NCBI GenBank assembly: GCA_019828595.1
Contig: JAHQRK010000003.1
Coordinates: 3,596,001 to 3,660,000 of the forward strand
DNA length: 64,000 nucleotides
Direction of reading: 5' to 3'
Origin: Aphanomyces cochlioides
Taxonomy: Eukaryota; Oomycota; Saprolegniomycetes; Saprolegniales; Verrucalvaceae
Each line of letters starts with the position of its first letter. Positions within the stretch are counted from its first letter, which is position 1. This document shows positions 10,064 through 21,032 of the stretch, in pieces. Made by a program: the position numbers and the translations under genes. The notes below the pieces were generated by a model, which saw only the letters and a program-made list of their open reading frames with translations, ran no database searches and was not told the DNA's origin.

Positions 10064-12691
10064 TCACATTCCTTTGGATCTTTTCCTTCTCTTTGGCTTT
10101 GGGCCTGGCTTAGTCGAGGATTTTGACGGATCACAAATCACAGGGGCCAATGACTGGGTATTCCGTAGCAAATTTTTTTTTTTGTAATTTTTTTTTGTGG
10201 TGGTAGCGGGGTTAAATGGCCACTGTAAATAGCCCTGAACGATGCAATGGAATATTTCTCGTCGTACAAAGTGAAAGGATCCATGCCTATTGAATTCAGA
10301 CATGCCACAGCATGAATACATGGTCTCTTTCCGTCAAACCACAAGCGGTATTGGCAAGCGTTAGCGTCCAGGTCAACAAGGCGCCAAAGGTGCTGATTTG
10401 TCGTCTCAGGATCGTAATACATGGTCAAGAACGTTTTGCCAGGATTAACTACTTCAATCTAAAATACGGTAACACAATCATATCAGACGAGCATACTGCA
10501 ATCTTTTTTGATTTCGTGTTCATGACCCCGAGCAGTTTTTGCTGCACAGGAGTAAGGCCGTCGTCAGGCCAAGATAAACAAGCATCTCTAGTACAGTAGT
10601 GTGACATGTATTCATTCACGTCCTACCTTCTTTTGTTGATATTCTTTAATAAGTGTAACATGTACAAAAAATGCAAGGTCACAGCGTCAGAACTGCGAAC
10701 TTCTTCACCAATCCAATTGTTCGCGGATTCGGCGACGTTAGATGTTACATTATCGAATGTTGCACGGGGAAATGCATACGTAACCCAGTGCTCTAGCGGG
10801 ATTTGCCTCAAATACTCCGCCGCAACTATGAACAAATTGTCGGATTGAGCATACAAATCAATAGCATACATGAATTCATCGAACGAAGTCTTTCGTGTAT
10901 GCGCTCAAATGTTTCGACGCTGTCGGATCTGGCAAGTTTGTATATAGTCGCAACTTGGTCGTCAGGAAGTCGCAGTCCACCCTGAGCGTTTATGTTTGCT
11001 ACAATGTGACGCATACAATATCTGTGAGGTACATCAGGGCACACATTGGAGCACGCCTGAATTAAACCTAACAAAATATTTATTAGTCACTTCGTTTACA
11101 TGCACATATGTATTGGCATATGTCATTCAACTATAATGGTAAAGTATTCAAACGTAAAATACAATACAAAACAAACACAACATACTAGCACATCACTGTA
11201 TTCAGCAAAATGTGCCCATACATATCAGGAAATGCCAGTACATAACAGTACACAAAAGAAAACATCAATATTGACTTGACTATATCGACATATAACATGT
11301 ATTATTTACCTTTTTGACGATCTGATATAACAACCGAGTCCGCTCCAAGAATGCCTGAGCACCTCAATTTTTTTCAAGAACCATGTCCAGTGAACGGCGT
11401 TTTCGACAGGGACAATAGCTATATCTACGAGAGGTAAGATTACCTCCAAATCACCAGAACCTAGCACAATAACGTGATTATTGGATCTTTTGCTGCAGCA
11501 ACGAGGAGTGTTCCATTAGTGTTCATTAGGTCCTTGAGATGAGTTCCTACCAATGATTTGAAAACAAATAATATATTTTGCACACACCATCAATTGCAAT
11601 GACGTTTTGGCAATAAACAAAGGCGGAAATACAAAACGACGGGATGAAAACACTTCTGTAGAAATGACCACAAAGTGTCTCGACATCTGCGAGTGAGCCA
11701 GGATTAGCATCGGCACCTTGGTGCAAATAGTGTTCAAGTTTCTTGAATGAAGCGTCAACATTTCCATACCTGAACAGGATCAATTCACATTTTGCTCTGC
11801 TTGCACTTGAAGTTGAGATGATTTGTCCATGCTCCCGCTGAAAGAGGTCGATGATAAACTGTCCCGTGAGATGTCTTGGGTCTGTGGTAAATTTGTCAGT
11901 GTACTTTTGAAGTGTTTCCAATATCTACATGTTGCACAAGTTAAATCACAATTTAGATCACATAATAATATAATGAATCAGAATGCACATGTATTAAGCA
12001 CAACATATATGTAAATAACGGCAAATAACAGAAGATAACAGTAAAACACAGTTCATATCAGACGATATGGTTTGTACACCAAACACACAGCATAAATAGA
12101 CGTGCAACGTACTGTGTCAAGTGTCACCCCAGGGTGATGTCTTGCTGATTTTCCTTGAAACAAAGGGTGACTATGCATGAGATTCATGGCTGTGATCATG
12201 ACCGAACCGTCCTTCTTCTTGTTCGCACGCACAAAGAACTCGCAGTGAGATGCAGTGCATATCCAACGAGCGTCAGCCGCACTTTGGTATTTTTTTGCCA
12301 CGTGGAAGCCTTGTTCTAGGCTGAGTTGATCAAGAGCCGACCTGACATTTCTTAAGCTCCCAAAATTGTGCTTCTCCACGGAATTGATTATTTCATCGAC
12401 GACAAATCCATCGATTGTCTCAACGGGCGCTGCTGTGAGCTTGTGTTTGACCGCTGCCAGCAAGTAGTCTTCAGACACATAGGAAGGCATTGTCACCTTG
12501 AAAACTGGTCCGCCCCACGCACAAATCAACACTGCAAACTTATCCGTATTTTTTATTTTATCCGGATATACTTGTTTTAGGTAATTATCCGGAATCCCCG
12601 AGAGCGGGTGTCCCACACCCGCTGCCGGGGAATTCCTCCTTGATGAAATCCCGTCGTGTAGGAGTCTGTTGGCCTCCTTATTCACTGGCAA
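10064..12691 (-). pseudogene. MULE transposase gene with introns, several frame breaks
   Basis: Pieces in order on the minus strand: an N-terminal region with a zinc-finger-like segment (12691-12113; WICTASHCEFFVRA ... MHSHP); a GTACGT..TAG intron (about 11935-12112); the start of the catalytic domain (VIAIDG), interrupted by a 39-nt GTGTGC..GGTAG intron after DG and resuming as THLKDLMN; the middle of the domain (AIVPVENAVHWTWFL); a third intron (GTAAAT..GTTAG); GLIQACSNVCPDVPHRYCMRH; and VAESANNWI. The C-terminal SWIM-type zinc motif reads CQYRLWF ... PCIHA, with Tyr where the second Cys of CxC belongs. A basic tail (KPKRRKRSK) follows. At least three single-base frame breaks make it inactive. 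Confidence 0.8.
12591..12636. repeat. Near-perfect hairpin, ~20-bp stem with CCC loop
   Basis: AGCGGGTGT and ACACCCGCT flank a 3-nt loop, and the outer GGAATCCCCG and CGGGGAATTCC also pair. The same inner stem with a TGG loop occurs at 8632-8653, where the outer arm is displaced by about 23 bases. It lies inside the N-terminal frame of the MULE transposase. Confidence 0.8.
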
Positions 12692-12952
12692 GACCCAAGA
12701 TCATCTGGTGGAATTGTAACGTCAAACTTGAGCACACGTGTCACGTACAATCCAGACTACACTGCAATCTGAAGCGTGTTTGCTTCGAGATATTAATAAT
12801 AATATTCTCAAGAGCGTCCTGGCATTGAACTGTTAGTAACCTGCTTGGGTTGTTGTAAGAGCGCCACTTTGCCACTTTGGCTGCACATTGGAATCCAGCA
12901 CGGTGGTTTTGCCCTATCAATGTCGAATGCACCTAGTTGATGACCACAGAGC

Positions 12953-13005
12953 ATATAAATGGCCATCGAAACACTCCAGACTGCAGCTTGCTCATTCTCC
13001 AATTT
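12953..13005 (+). promoter_or_regulatory. Core promoter: TATA box plus exact oomycete Inr
   Basis: ATATAAAT at 12953-12960 lies 30 bp before GCTCATTCTCCAATTT at 12990-13005, an exact consensus match ending five bases before the ATG at 13011. It is the inverted twin of the promoter at 6680-6732. Confidence 0.87.
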
Positions 13006-13010
13006 GCACC

Positions 13011-13823
13011 ATGAAGCTCGCGTTTGTCCTTGCCTCCCTCGTCGCCCTTGTTGCTGCTCAAGATGCCACCAACGACTCGATCGAAATCGTCGGTGGTAAG
13101 GAAGCCGCCGTTGGCAAACACCGATACCTCGCTGGTCTCAAGGAGTTGCCAAACGCCACCAGCAGCTGCGGTGGTAGCTTGATCGCCCCCAACGTCATCT
13201 TGACCGCCGCCCATTGCACTGGCAACGGTCTCTCGTACGCTGTCGTCGGATCGCACTACCTCTCTGGCTCGTCCGACGGTGAACTCGTCAAGGTCACCAA
13301 GGAAATCAAACACCCCAAGAACAATGAAGTGACTAACTCGAACGATGTCGCCATTTTCCTCTTGGAACGCTCCATCACGACCATCGAACCCGTCAAGGTC
13401 TCCTTCGAGACGGTCGGCGCGGGCGTCGACACGTGGGTACGTGGCTGGGGAACCACGTCAGATGGAGGCTCCCAATCGACTGTGCTCAAGGAGTTGAAGG
13501 TCAAGACGTGGAGCAACGCGAACGCAGCCAAGGCGCTCTCGCCGTACACGGTGGACAGCACGATGGTGGCTGCGGGTGGTTTGAAGGGTCAAGACGCGTG
13601 CCAAGGGGACTCGGGTGGTCCGTTGACCATCGAAGACAGTGCTGGCGTGCGTTTGGTGGGCGCCGTCAGCTGGGGCATTGGCTGTGGTCAAGACAACAAG
13701 CCTGGTGTGTATGCTCGTTTGAGCACCGCTCGCTCGTTCATCGAGCGCTATACCAAGGCATCCAAGACTTCGGTGGGCTATACTCGTAGTACGGAAGACG
13801 TTGATGTCGCTGACGAAAACTAA
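13011..13823 (+). CDS. Secreted trypsin-like serine protease (S1A)
   Basis: Intact single-exon gene, 270 aa. The ATG at 13011 starts the same signal peptide as the 5835 gene (MKLAFVLASLVALVAAQ); frames reaching further upstream are ignored because the promoter precedes this ATG. IVGGKEA, TAAHC, SNDVAIFLLE and QDACQGDSGGPL give a full triad and trypsin-type S1 Asp. The third classical disulfide is lacking. The C-terminal tail is shorter than in the 5835 product and ends VADEN. The region from the promoter to mid-gene is almost the same as 5835-6674, while the tail resembles 3597-4439, so gene conversion or a hybrid history is possible. Confidence 0.95.
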   Translation: MKLAFVLASLVALVAAQDATNDSIEIVGGKEAAVGKHRYLAGLKELPNATSSCGGSLIAPNVILTAAHCTGNGLSYAVVGSHYLSGSSDGELVKVTKEIKHPKNNEVTNSNDVAIFLLERSITTIEPVKVSFETVGAGVDTWVRGWGTTSDGGSQSTVLKELKVKTWSNANAAKALSPYTVDSTMVAAGGLKGQDACQGDSGGPLTIEDSAGVRLVGAVSWGIGCGQDNKPGVYARLSTARSFIERYTKASKTSVGYTRSTEDVDVADEN

Positions 13824-13959
13824 TTCGGGGCCGTAGTGAACTCTTAACTCAACCGGTCGTTCAATCCAACATTGTGCTCCAGTTGGCTTTGTTGAAATTG
13901 AGTGGTTCTGTTTCACACCCACGTCTTTGAGAGAGTCAAGACGGAAGCATGGTTACTCT

Positions 13960-14085
13960 ATTTTGAGTTGACCGTCGGACGAGCCAGAGAGATAGTGCGA
14001 TCGAAAGACTGAAAGACCTACGTGAGTGCTATGGGCGGCAGTCAAGATGACGTTGGAGGCGATCAAGCTGCTGGTGATAGTGGCA
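13960..14085 (-). pseudogene. Small trypsin-like protease fragment
   Basis: About 40 codons read SLIASNVILTAAHS and then HYLSGSSDG. The cysteine after the catalytic His is Ser. Neither end of the gene is present. It lies next to the degenerate copy of the 4589 repeat (14109-14175), so repeat and protease fragment probably moved together. Confidence 0.8.
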
Positions 14086-14509
14086 GATCGCTTAATGTGA
14101 AACCAGCCGCAATCGATGCTTCTTCTCGACCAAAGCTCTCTGTGGCTCGTACCTCTCGAGCATCTTATGAATAGCGACATGACCTACTGCTGTTTTATCA
14201 TGCAATGTTCCAACCGGAGCAGACTCCATCTGCAAGACGCTAGATTGTCAAGGAATTGAAAGCCTTTCATGCACCGGTTTGCTTGGACGTGCACCCGAGT
14301 CAGTTTAGCTGCGACTGTTCCAGTCTTTCTGCAGTGTTCCGACGATGTTGAAGACCATGCGAGCTGACGACCAAGAATTAATATCAACCGTTCGTATGAA
14401 CCTACTCTCTTGGACGACAGTCTCTTCTACAACCCATGGCACCGAGCCACACACAAAAACCATGTTGTTTGGGAGAACAAGAGTGAGCTACTACGACTGT
14501 GACTTAGTT

Positions 14510-14990
14510 TTAGTCGTTGAACACAACGCCGTCCGTGCTCACGACGTCGGTGGAGCCACGGATGTAGCCCACCGACGCACTCTTGGACGACGATGGCAAG
14601 TATGGCTCGATGAACGAACGCGCCGTGCTCAATCGAGCATACACACCAGGCTTGTTCAACTGAGCACAACCAATGCCCCAGCTGACGGCACCCACCAAAC
14701 GCTCCCCAGCACTGTCTTCGATCGTCAACGGTCCACCCGAGTCCCCTTGGCACGAGTCTTCGCCCTTCAAACCACCCGCAGCCACCATCGTGCTGTCCAC
14801 CGTGTACGGCGAGAGGTTCTTGGTGGCGTTGGCGTTGTCCCATGTCTTGACCTTCAACTCCTTGAGCACGGTGGATTGGGAGCCACCAGAGGAGGTGGTT
14901 CCCCACCCACGGACCCACGTGTCAACGCCAGTAGGGACAGTCTCGAACGACACCTTGACGGGTTGGATGGTCGTGATTGAAAGTCTACCT
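14510..14990 (-). pseudogene. Trypsin-like protease, 3' half only
   Basis: Homology starts at SITTIQPVKV and runs to the C-terminus through GWGTTSSGG, GEDSCQGDSGGPL and SWGIGCAQLNKPGVY. Signal peptide, catalytic His and catalytic Asp are missing. The break near 14985 is about 50 bp from the end of the 15035-21375 retrotransposon. No protease 5' half lies beyond that element, so truncation preceded or accompanied the insertion. The frame itself is open and ends GVVFND. Confidence 0.9.
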
Positions 14991-15034
14991 ATCGCTCCTA
15001 TGTGTGTCGGTCGCTCTTTGGACAATTGTTGAAT

Positions 15035-15377
15035 TGTGCTGTTTCCCTGAAACCACCGCGTTTCGTCAACTCAAACACACAGATAGTGGAGTGCCGCCTC
15101 CCGTGAATATGCACTTGATTGACTTGCGCAGTAGCTAGCAAAACACAGACTGAGACTAAGATCTAAATCTCATCTTCTCTTCCTTGACTTGTTGAACTCT
15201 TGATTGTCGTCTCACCGACCGTACGGCATTCTTCCGCCTGAGCCTTGGTCGTTGAGTCTTGGTCTTGATCTTGAAGTGGCTTCAACGTGCAATTCACTGG
15301 CGGCAGACACTCGGCTGTTCAAAGATCAAGCCTGTGACGTGGCAGAGCATGGCTGAACCACGCCACCGCACACATCA
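15035..15377 (-). repeat. 3' LTR of the 15-21 kb gypsy element
   Basis: 343 bp, TGTGCTG to CACATCA on the plus strand, identical to 21033-21375; preceded by the TGAAT duplication. Confidence 0.95.
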
Positions 15378-15426
15378 CCCCCCAAGCCATGCTCCGCTAG
15401 GAAACATGCTTGGTTGAAACCATGAG

Positions 15427-16805
15427 CTACTTCGCCATCGCAGTCTCAAGGTCTTCTCGCGCTTTCTTGGACTTGATCGTCTTTGCATACGCTCGCACCA
15501 TGGTAGGGCATTCACGCATCAACTTGCTGACCAGCTGCCATGAGGCTTCGATGTCTTCAAGGCCTTTCCAGCGTACAAGCAGGGCATATTCGCCAGCGTC
15601 TCGATCGATCTTGTGCTGCAGAATAGCGCTAACCGTCAATAGAATACCTTGTTCTGAGATGTGTACGAGTATTTCTTCCGTGACTTGGAAGCTTTCTTCA
15701 GCATACAGCTTGATCCTTGACAGATGGGTTTGACGTCGCTCCTTCGTGAGTAGATGTTCGATTTCGACTGAATACTCGCCAACTTCTGTCACTCGATAGG
15801 GTCCAAGCCATGTCACGAGAAGCTTCGGATGATGATTCTCGTCAACTCTTGACCATAGCACGTAGTCTCCTTCGCACACATTGCAGGCGTCAGCGTTCGC
15901 AGTCGCAGCCGTTGCTTTCTGTGCACGTGTTTTGTTCTTCTGGAGGACTTGCTTGTGCATCGCTTGTAGACTCAGTCGCAGTTCTTCGAGGCTGCTTCGG
16001 ACATCGACGCCAGATAGCTCGACGTCACGAAACCCTTCATCGAGACCTAGTACAATCACATCCAAAGGTGTTGTGGGTTCCAAGCCTGTAAAGAGCTCCA
16101 TAGGCGACTTGTTTGCGAGGGATGGCACTGGCGTCTGATTGAGATTCGCTTGCACCACCGGTAGTAGATAGTCCCATTGATGGTCGGCCAAACGGAATTC
16201 GCGCAGCATCACTCGCATGACTTGTAGTATGTCGCGGTTCATTCGCTCGACTGTTCCGTTGCGCCAGGGACAATACGCTAGAGTGAAATCATGATGAACC
16301 TTGAACTTGTGGGCCAGTGCTTTCACAGCCACGTTCTTGAAATGGGTTCCTTGATCGCTGATCCACACTCTTGGCATTCCGAATCGCTTCGCCCAGTTCA
16401 CAATCGCATCAACCACACTTGACTTGTAGGCGCATCGCATGCAACGAGTTCGCAAAAGTGTGTCAAGTCGTCCTTGAGTACCAACACGTACTTCGCTCCG
16501 CCTAAAGAGTTTCCGATAAAGAGATAGTCAAAATGTAGTCCTTCGTTTCTTCTCTTCGCGTGCCAAAGCGGTGCATACGGTCTGTGCACCACTCCCCCCC
16601 TTTCACATGAGGACATAGAAGGCATCCAGCGATAAACGTTCCAGCTAGGTCTTGCAGCCGCTCGATCCAAAATAATCGCTTGAGATGGTTGACCAGCACG
16701 GCTTGTCCACGATGACCCATGCTTCCACAGTGTGCCACCACCAAAATGCGTTGAATCAATTCTTTGGCCGCTGCTGGGATCCAAATTCGGGCCTCGACAA
16801 CCCAT
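15427..16805 (-). pseudogene. Integrase and chromodomain of the gypsy element, frameshifted
   Basis: The N-terminal HHCC zinc motif (VVAHCGSMGHRG ... CLLC) is in the same frame as the preceding pol ORF but is separated from it by one TGA. A C-run near 16604 shifts the frame to HFDYLFIG ... VLVLKDDLTHF, and another break near 16440 leads to the last 342-residue frame with VWISDQGTHFKN (second catalytic Asp) and NGTVERMNRD (catalytic Glu). The C-terminus has a chromodomain (ALLVRWKGLEDIEASW). Confidence 0.88.
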
Positions 16806-16891
16806 GGTTGGTCGTCAGAGGTCCGTAGCGCATGCGTCGGTCTTGCTGCTGCATGTAGCGCTTGAGCTTGAATAATGTCTTCAATACATGG

Positions 16892-19285
16892 TCAAACAAA
16901 CTTCTCGTCACCGAGCGGTCGCAAAACATTTCGCTTCGGCACTGGTCTTGGACTCTTGTTCTTCCGTTTCTTCGTCCATTTAGCTGCCATGACCTTCTGG
17001 GTCGCCTTGCCTATAACCGGCTGACCCCATCGACTCATCATGTCCGCCCATAGGTTGTGGATGCCGTCGATGTGCTCGATTGTATAACGATAGCTGCCAA
17101 TGATTCCAGCCCAACGCATGAGCTTGCCTCCAGTAAACATTCCAGATTGACAAACGAGCATTTCGTGCTGATGTTCGTGTATCGCCTTCTCTTCGTCAAT
17201 CTTGTCAACCTGCGTAACAATAATAGACCATCCTCGATCGCTAGCATCCGTGAACAGGCACAGTGTGGCGCCAGCACGTGGGTGCGACAAGTCCACCACC
17301 GCCCGCATCTTGGACTTCACAGCATCGAATGCAGCTTTTTCACCTTCAGTGAGCTCGATCTTGATGCCCGAGGCGATTCGCTTCTTCTTCGCTTTGCCTT
17401 CAAGAGCGTTGTTCAGCGCTTGTTGTAATGGTTCCACCGTCATCGCATATTCCGTAATCGAGTCGCGGATCCAATTCGCGGCGCACACAAATTGTTGCAG
17501 GTCACCAGCGTTCGTGGGGTATGGGATCGCGCAAAGCTTTTCGATCCGTTCCGGGTCTTGCTTGACTCCTTCACCACTGAGTATTCGTCCGCACCACTTG
17601 ACTTCTTTCGTGAATAGCACGGTCTTCGACGGTGATAGCTTGAAACCATGATGGACCACTAATCCAAAGAACTTGTGCAGTGTTTCGAGATACTCTTCTG
17701 CGTTCTTGGCAAACACTAGGATGTCGTCAATCCAAACAAGCAGGTGCTTCAACTGCAGAGGAGCGTAGCACTCCTCGCTCGTCGCTTGCACGTATAAAGC
17801 TGAATCGACGTGGCCTTGCATGACGCGATCAGGTGTGTAGACGCATCCGTTCAGCATGAATGAGAGCATGTTGCGACTGTCTTCGTGTAGCGGAAACTGC
17901 CAGAAGCACTTGGGTAGATCGAACACTCCCATCGCTTGCATTCCCTTGAGATGTTGAGTAATTGTCGCTTGAAACGGTATCGTGCCCGCTTTCGGCTCTG
18001 TCTTGCTGTTTACCACTCGATAGTCATTCGTCAGCCTAAAATGTTTCAATACATCATCGTCAGTCCATTTGTCCGCCGTCTTCAATGACTTTCGTCCTTC
18101 AGGCTTCATGATTGGGTTGACAGGACTGCACCACGCTGACTGCTGGTTGCGCTTGATGACTCCAGCGTCCAGCAACTCTTGAGCAAATAGCTGCAAAAAT
18201 CTTTCTTCCAGCGGATTGTTCTTCCTTCCTTTGCATCGGTATGGAACACATCCGGCTTTGGGTGTCACCCGCAATGGCTTGACCTTCGCAGGGGGATCTG
18301 ATCCATTGAACTTGATTCTCCAGATGTCGTATTCGATCAGCACTTTCCACATATGCGCAGCCAGTTCTTGTGGGATATCGTTCTTCACAGCACTCACCAC
18401 CATCTCCTGTAGAGTTTCTTCAAGCTTGTTCTTGGCCGCGGGTAATCGCACCTGCATCGAATAGACTCGCACGTTCTTGACTCGTCTGTTTCTTGTTCGA
18501 GACACTCGCGTATCGCCATCTTGACTACATAGGTCCGACTCGCGCATACCGGCGTCATCAAACATCCACCGAGACACACGACTACCGCCGTCATGACTGC
18601 TTTGGCCCGACTTGCGCGTATCGACGTCATCAGTCTTCGAGTAAGACATACGACTACCGACGTCATGACCTCGAGGGCCAGACACTCGCGTATCGACGCC
18701 ATTACTCGGCGCACGAGACAATCGCATACCGACGTCATGACCACTAGGGTCAGACATACGCGTATCGTCGCCATCGTGTTCTTCTCTTCGAGTCGCTCTC
18801 CACATGCGATCTTCCTCTTCTTCGACATCGCTGGTCGACCTCCGCGCACATACTATGCCGGCGTCAGACTCAGCACCCAGATCGTCGCCGTCCGCTTCAC
18901 ACTGCTGAATCGCGACTTGCTCCAACCACCGATCAATATCGAGCCCGATCGATTTGAGTGTGTCGTGGGAAGCTAGGAATTCGTCGCCTTCTTCAACAAT
19001 GTAGCGCACTCGTCTTCCAGGGATCTTGACCATTCCCGCTGCTGTTTGCAGACTGAGTCTCAGTTCGACGTAGGACTTCGTCTCAAACTGCATGTCGTTG
19101 CATCCTGTTCCACTGATAGGTTCAACCAGCGTCACGATCTTCACGCTTGGTCGCTCCTTGATGAGTGCATCCACCATTCGTCTTGGAATAATGTTCTGGT
19201 CGGCGCCGGTATCTGGACAGTAGGGCACTTCAAGCGCATCGTTCAGCACGATCCATCGCTCTTCTTCCTCTGTTTCGCTCGTCAA
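16892..19285 (-). CDS. Protease, reverse transcriptase and RNase H of the gypsy element
   Basis: A 797-residue open part of pol. Near the start CPDTGADQN is the aspartic protease active site. The RT includes FDLPKCFWQFPLHEDS and the active site VWIDDILVFA (WIDD in place of the usual YxDD). LCLFTDASDRGW is the first RNase H motif. A linker of about 170 residues between protease and RT has repeated short Ser/Arg/Asp units (RMS, RVSG, DVGMR, DVDTR). It ends at a TGA just before the integrase. Confidence 0.88.
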   Translation of the reverse strand: MTSETEEEERWIVLNDALEVPYCPDTGADQNIIPRRMVDALIKERPSVKIVTLVEPISGTGCNDMQFETKSYVELRLSLQTAAGMVKIPGRRVRYIVEEGDEFLASHDTLKSIGLDIDRWLEQVAIQQCEADGDDLGAESDAGIVCARRSTSDVEEEEDRMWRATRREEHDGDDTRMSDPSGHDVGMRLSRAPSNGVDTRVSGPRGHDVGSRMSYSKTDDVDTRKSGQSSHDGGSRVSRWMFDDAGMRESDLCSQDGDTRVSRTRNRRVKNVRVYSMQVRLPAAKNKLEETLQEMVVSAVKNDIPQELAAHMWKVLIEYDIWRIKFNGSDPPAKVKPLRVTPKAGCVPYRCKGRKNNPLEERFLQLFAQELLDAGVIKRNQQSAWCSPVNPIMKPEGRKSLKTADKWTDDDVLKHFRLTNDYRVVNSKTEPKAGTIPFQATITQHLKGMQAMGVFDLPKCFWQFPLHEDSRNMLSFMLNGCVYTPDRVMQGHVDSALYVQATSEECYAPLQLKHLLVWIDDILVFAKNAEEYLETLHKFFGLVVHHGFKLSPSKTVLFTKEVKWCGRILSGEGVKQDPERIEKLCAIPYPTNAGDLQQFVCAANWIRDSITEYAMTVEPLQQALNNALEGKAKKKRIASGIKIELTEGEKAAFDAVKSKMRAVVDLSHPRAGATLCLFTDASDRGWSIIVTQVDKIDEEKAIHEHQHEMLVCQSGMFTGGKLMRWAGIIGSYRYTIEHIDGIHNLWADMMSRWGQPVIGKATQKVMAAKWTKKRKNKSPRPVPKRNVLRPLGDEKFV

Positions 19286-19698
19286 AGCGGCTCTTGCCTT
19301 TAGCCAAGCACGCAGGACCTTCGGCTTCTTCTTGTTGTTCCGCTTGAATCGCTTTATCGCATTCTTTCCTTTGCGGTACCCTCTGAGTTGTGAGTTCGGA
19401 CTGTTTTCCGGGCACTCGTTCGACTTGTGTCCCGGCTTCTGACATGCATAGCAGAATATGTTGCCTTCGCGATAACCAGGCTTGTCTGTTCTCCCTTACA
19501 TCCTTCCTTGGGTCCGTACTTGTCGTTCCTAAAGGGTGAGTTCGAGTTGCCTGACCCGTAGCCACCAGCGGGGCCACGGCGACCAGGACTTGTCGAATTT
19601 CGATTGTAGCGCGTGTTCTCCCAGACTCTTCGTCTTTCTTCTGCGCGCTGCTTACGTTCTTCATGATCGCGGAGTAAGTCGTACGCTTGCTCTTCAGC

Positions 19699-20922
19699 CT
19701 ACTGGCTTCCTACTCCAACGACTCCCTTTCCGTCGCCCCAGCCCGTGACTTTGTCAAAATGCACCATGACTGGTGTTTCTCGTCGTCGTTTGACATCGCT
19801 GTTGGCCCACCCTATCGGCGGGCTTCGCTTCTTGCTGACCAGACCTTGTTGTTGCACCAGTCGGTCCGACGCTACGATGCGGTCCATTTGTTCGCGCATA
19901 ACTTTGGCAAATTCGATGATCGTGGAGACTGGTTCTCGCTTGATCTGATCGCGCACCAGAGTTGACAGTCCAGGTGGGTCGATTCGGTAGACCACTGCTT
20001 TCAGAAACATCTTGAGACTTCCCTCCACTTCGAGGTCTTCCTTCAATGCGTATCTGTCAATGACATCGTTGACTTGCATCATGAATAGGCCTAGACGACT
20101 GGCAACCGAGCCTGTAGCCGGCATGCGCAGATCGTGGCAGTAATCCTCTAGGTCAGCTTCAGTAATTCCAAATGAATGAGACGGTGTGTTCAGAATCTCT
20201 TCGATCCTTTCGCGCAGCCGCTGTTCCGTGATGTCAGGTTCGAACCAGATCGTTTCACACATGGCACGCAGCAGGCTCGGATCGCATGACTCGATGTATC
20301 CGACCATTTGACTCTTCGCATTGCCCGCATGTTGACACTTGTCTCGGAGCAGCCGTTCATATTCCAGGCGCTTCTTCTTCCATTCGACTAGGAACTTGCG
20401 ATCAAAGTTCGTGATCCGCGGGTGCTTGATATCTGTAACAACCACGGTTGAATACATTCGTTGATTGCGTCGCATGAGTTCTTTGTTCTTGCGCTTTTGT
20501 TCCGCCTTCTTCGCTTGCGCTTTCTGATACTTACGCTCCTTGTATCCACCGGTGTCTTCGCCGCTGAGGGATGTGACGGAGGAATCTGACTCTGCGCGAC
20601 GGAAATTCGGTCCATATTTCTCGATCTTGCGGCGTTCACCTCGTTCTCGGTTGATCCGATTCCGCTCCCGCATTTCGAGGTGCTTCCGCGTCTTCTCGTC
20701 CAGGTCACGGTCATCGTATTCATCTTCGGAAATGTAGACATTGATCATGTCCTTGACTTTGCCGTCTGAACCGTCCGCTGAGCTGTCCGCTGAACTGTCT
20801 TCAGAACTCGCTTCGTCGTCCGCGTTGTCTCCTCTTGTCGCATCTTCTCGCTCGGCTGTCGCTTCTTCAGGTTCACCTAGACCGTCATTGCCTTGCGGCA
20901 AGACAGTCCCAGAGTGTTCCAT
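19699..20922 (-). CDS. Gag of the gypsy element (N-terminal part)
   Basis: A 407-residue frame, acidic at first (Asp/Ser-rich), then strongly charged and helical, with a gag-like middle (DDLRMPATGSVASRLG, LKAVVYRIDPPGLS). It ends at a TAG just short of the nucleocapsid region. The CCHC knuckle (CYACQKPGHKSNEC, about 19410-19455) follows after a further frame change near 19490. Confidence 0.75.
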   Translation of the reverse strand: MEHSGTVLPQGNDGLGEPEEATAEREDATRGDNADDEASSEDSSADSSADGSDGKVKDMINVYISEDEYDDRDLDEKTRKHLEMRERNRINRERGERRKIEKYGPNFRRAESDSSVTSLSGEDTGGYKERKYQKAQAKKAEQKRKNKELMRRNQRMYSTVVVTDIKHPRITNFDRKFLVEWKKKRLEYERLLRDKCQHAGNAKSQMVGYIESCDPSLLRAMCETIWFEPDITEQRLRERIEEILNTPSHSFGITEADLEDYCHDLRMPATGSVASRLGLFMMQVNDVIDRYALKEDLEVEGSLKMFLKAVVYRIDPPGLSTLVRDQIKREPVSTIIEFAKVMREQMDRIVASDRLVQQQGLVSKKRSPPIGWANSDVKRRRETPVMVHFDKVTGWGDGKGVVGVGSQ

Positions 20923-21032
20923 CTCAGTGCAAATTTCAAACTGTCCTTCCTTGTGTTCCTCTTCGGTTCAGGTTGGATCCATCGTATCCGGATAACCAAA
21001 GGTGCTCGGTACACTATCACTAAAGTATACTT

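Larger units (their letters stand above)
8110..12716. mobile_element. Mutator-like (MULE) element with inverted terminal segments
   Basis: An arm at 8110-8190 (CAATTCCAC..., CCAGTGAATAAGGAGGCCAA...) returns in inverted orientation at 12640-12716 and encloses a MULE transposase gene on the minus strand plus a plus-strand ORF at 8956-9480. I could not find a clean 9-bp target duplication outside these arms, so the true ends may differ; the left side also carries an extra fold-back at 8183-8617. Confidence 0.65.

Noticed and set aside
16892..16900. TGA between RNase H and integrase read as programmed readthrough
   Set aside because: Further frameshifts follow in the integrase, so decay or sequence error is simpler.
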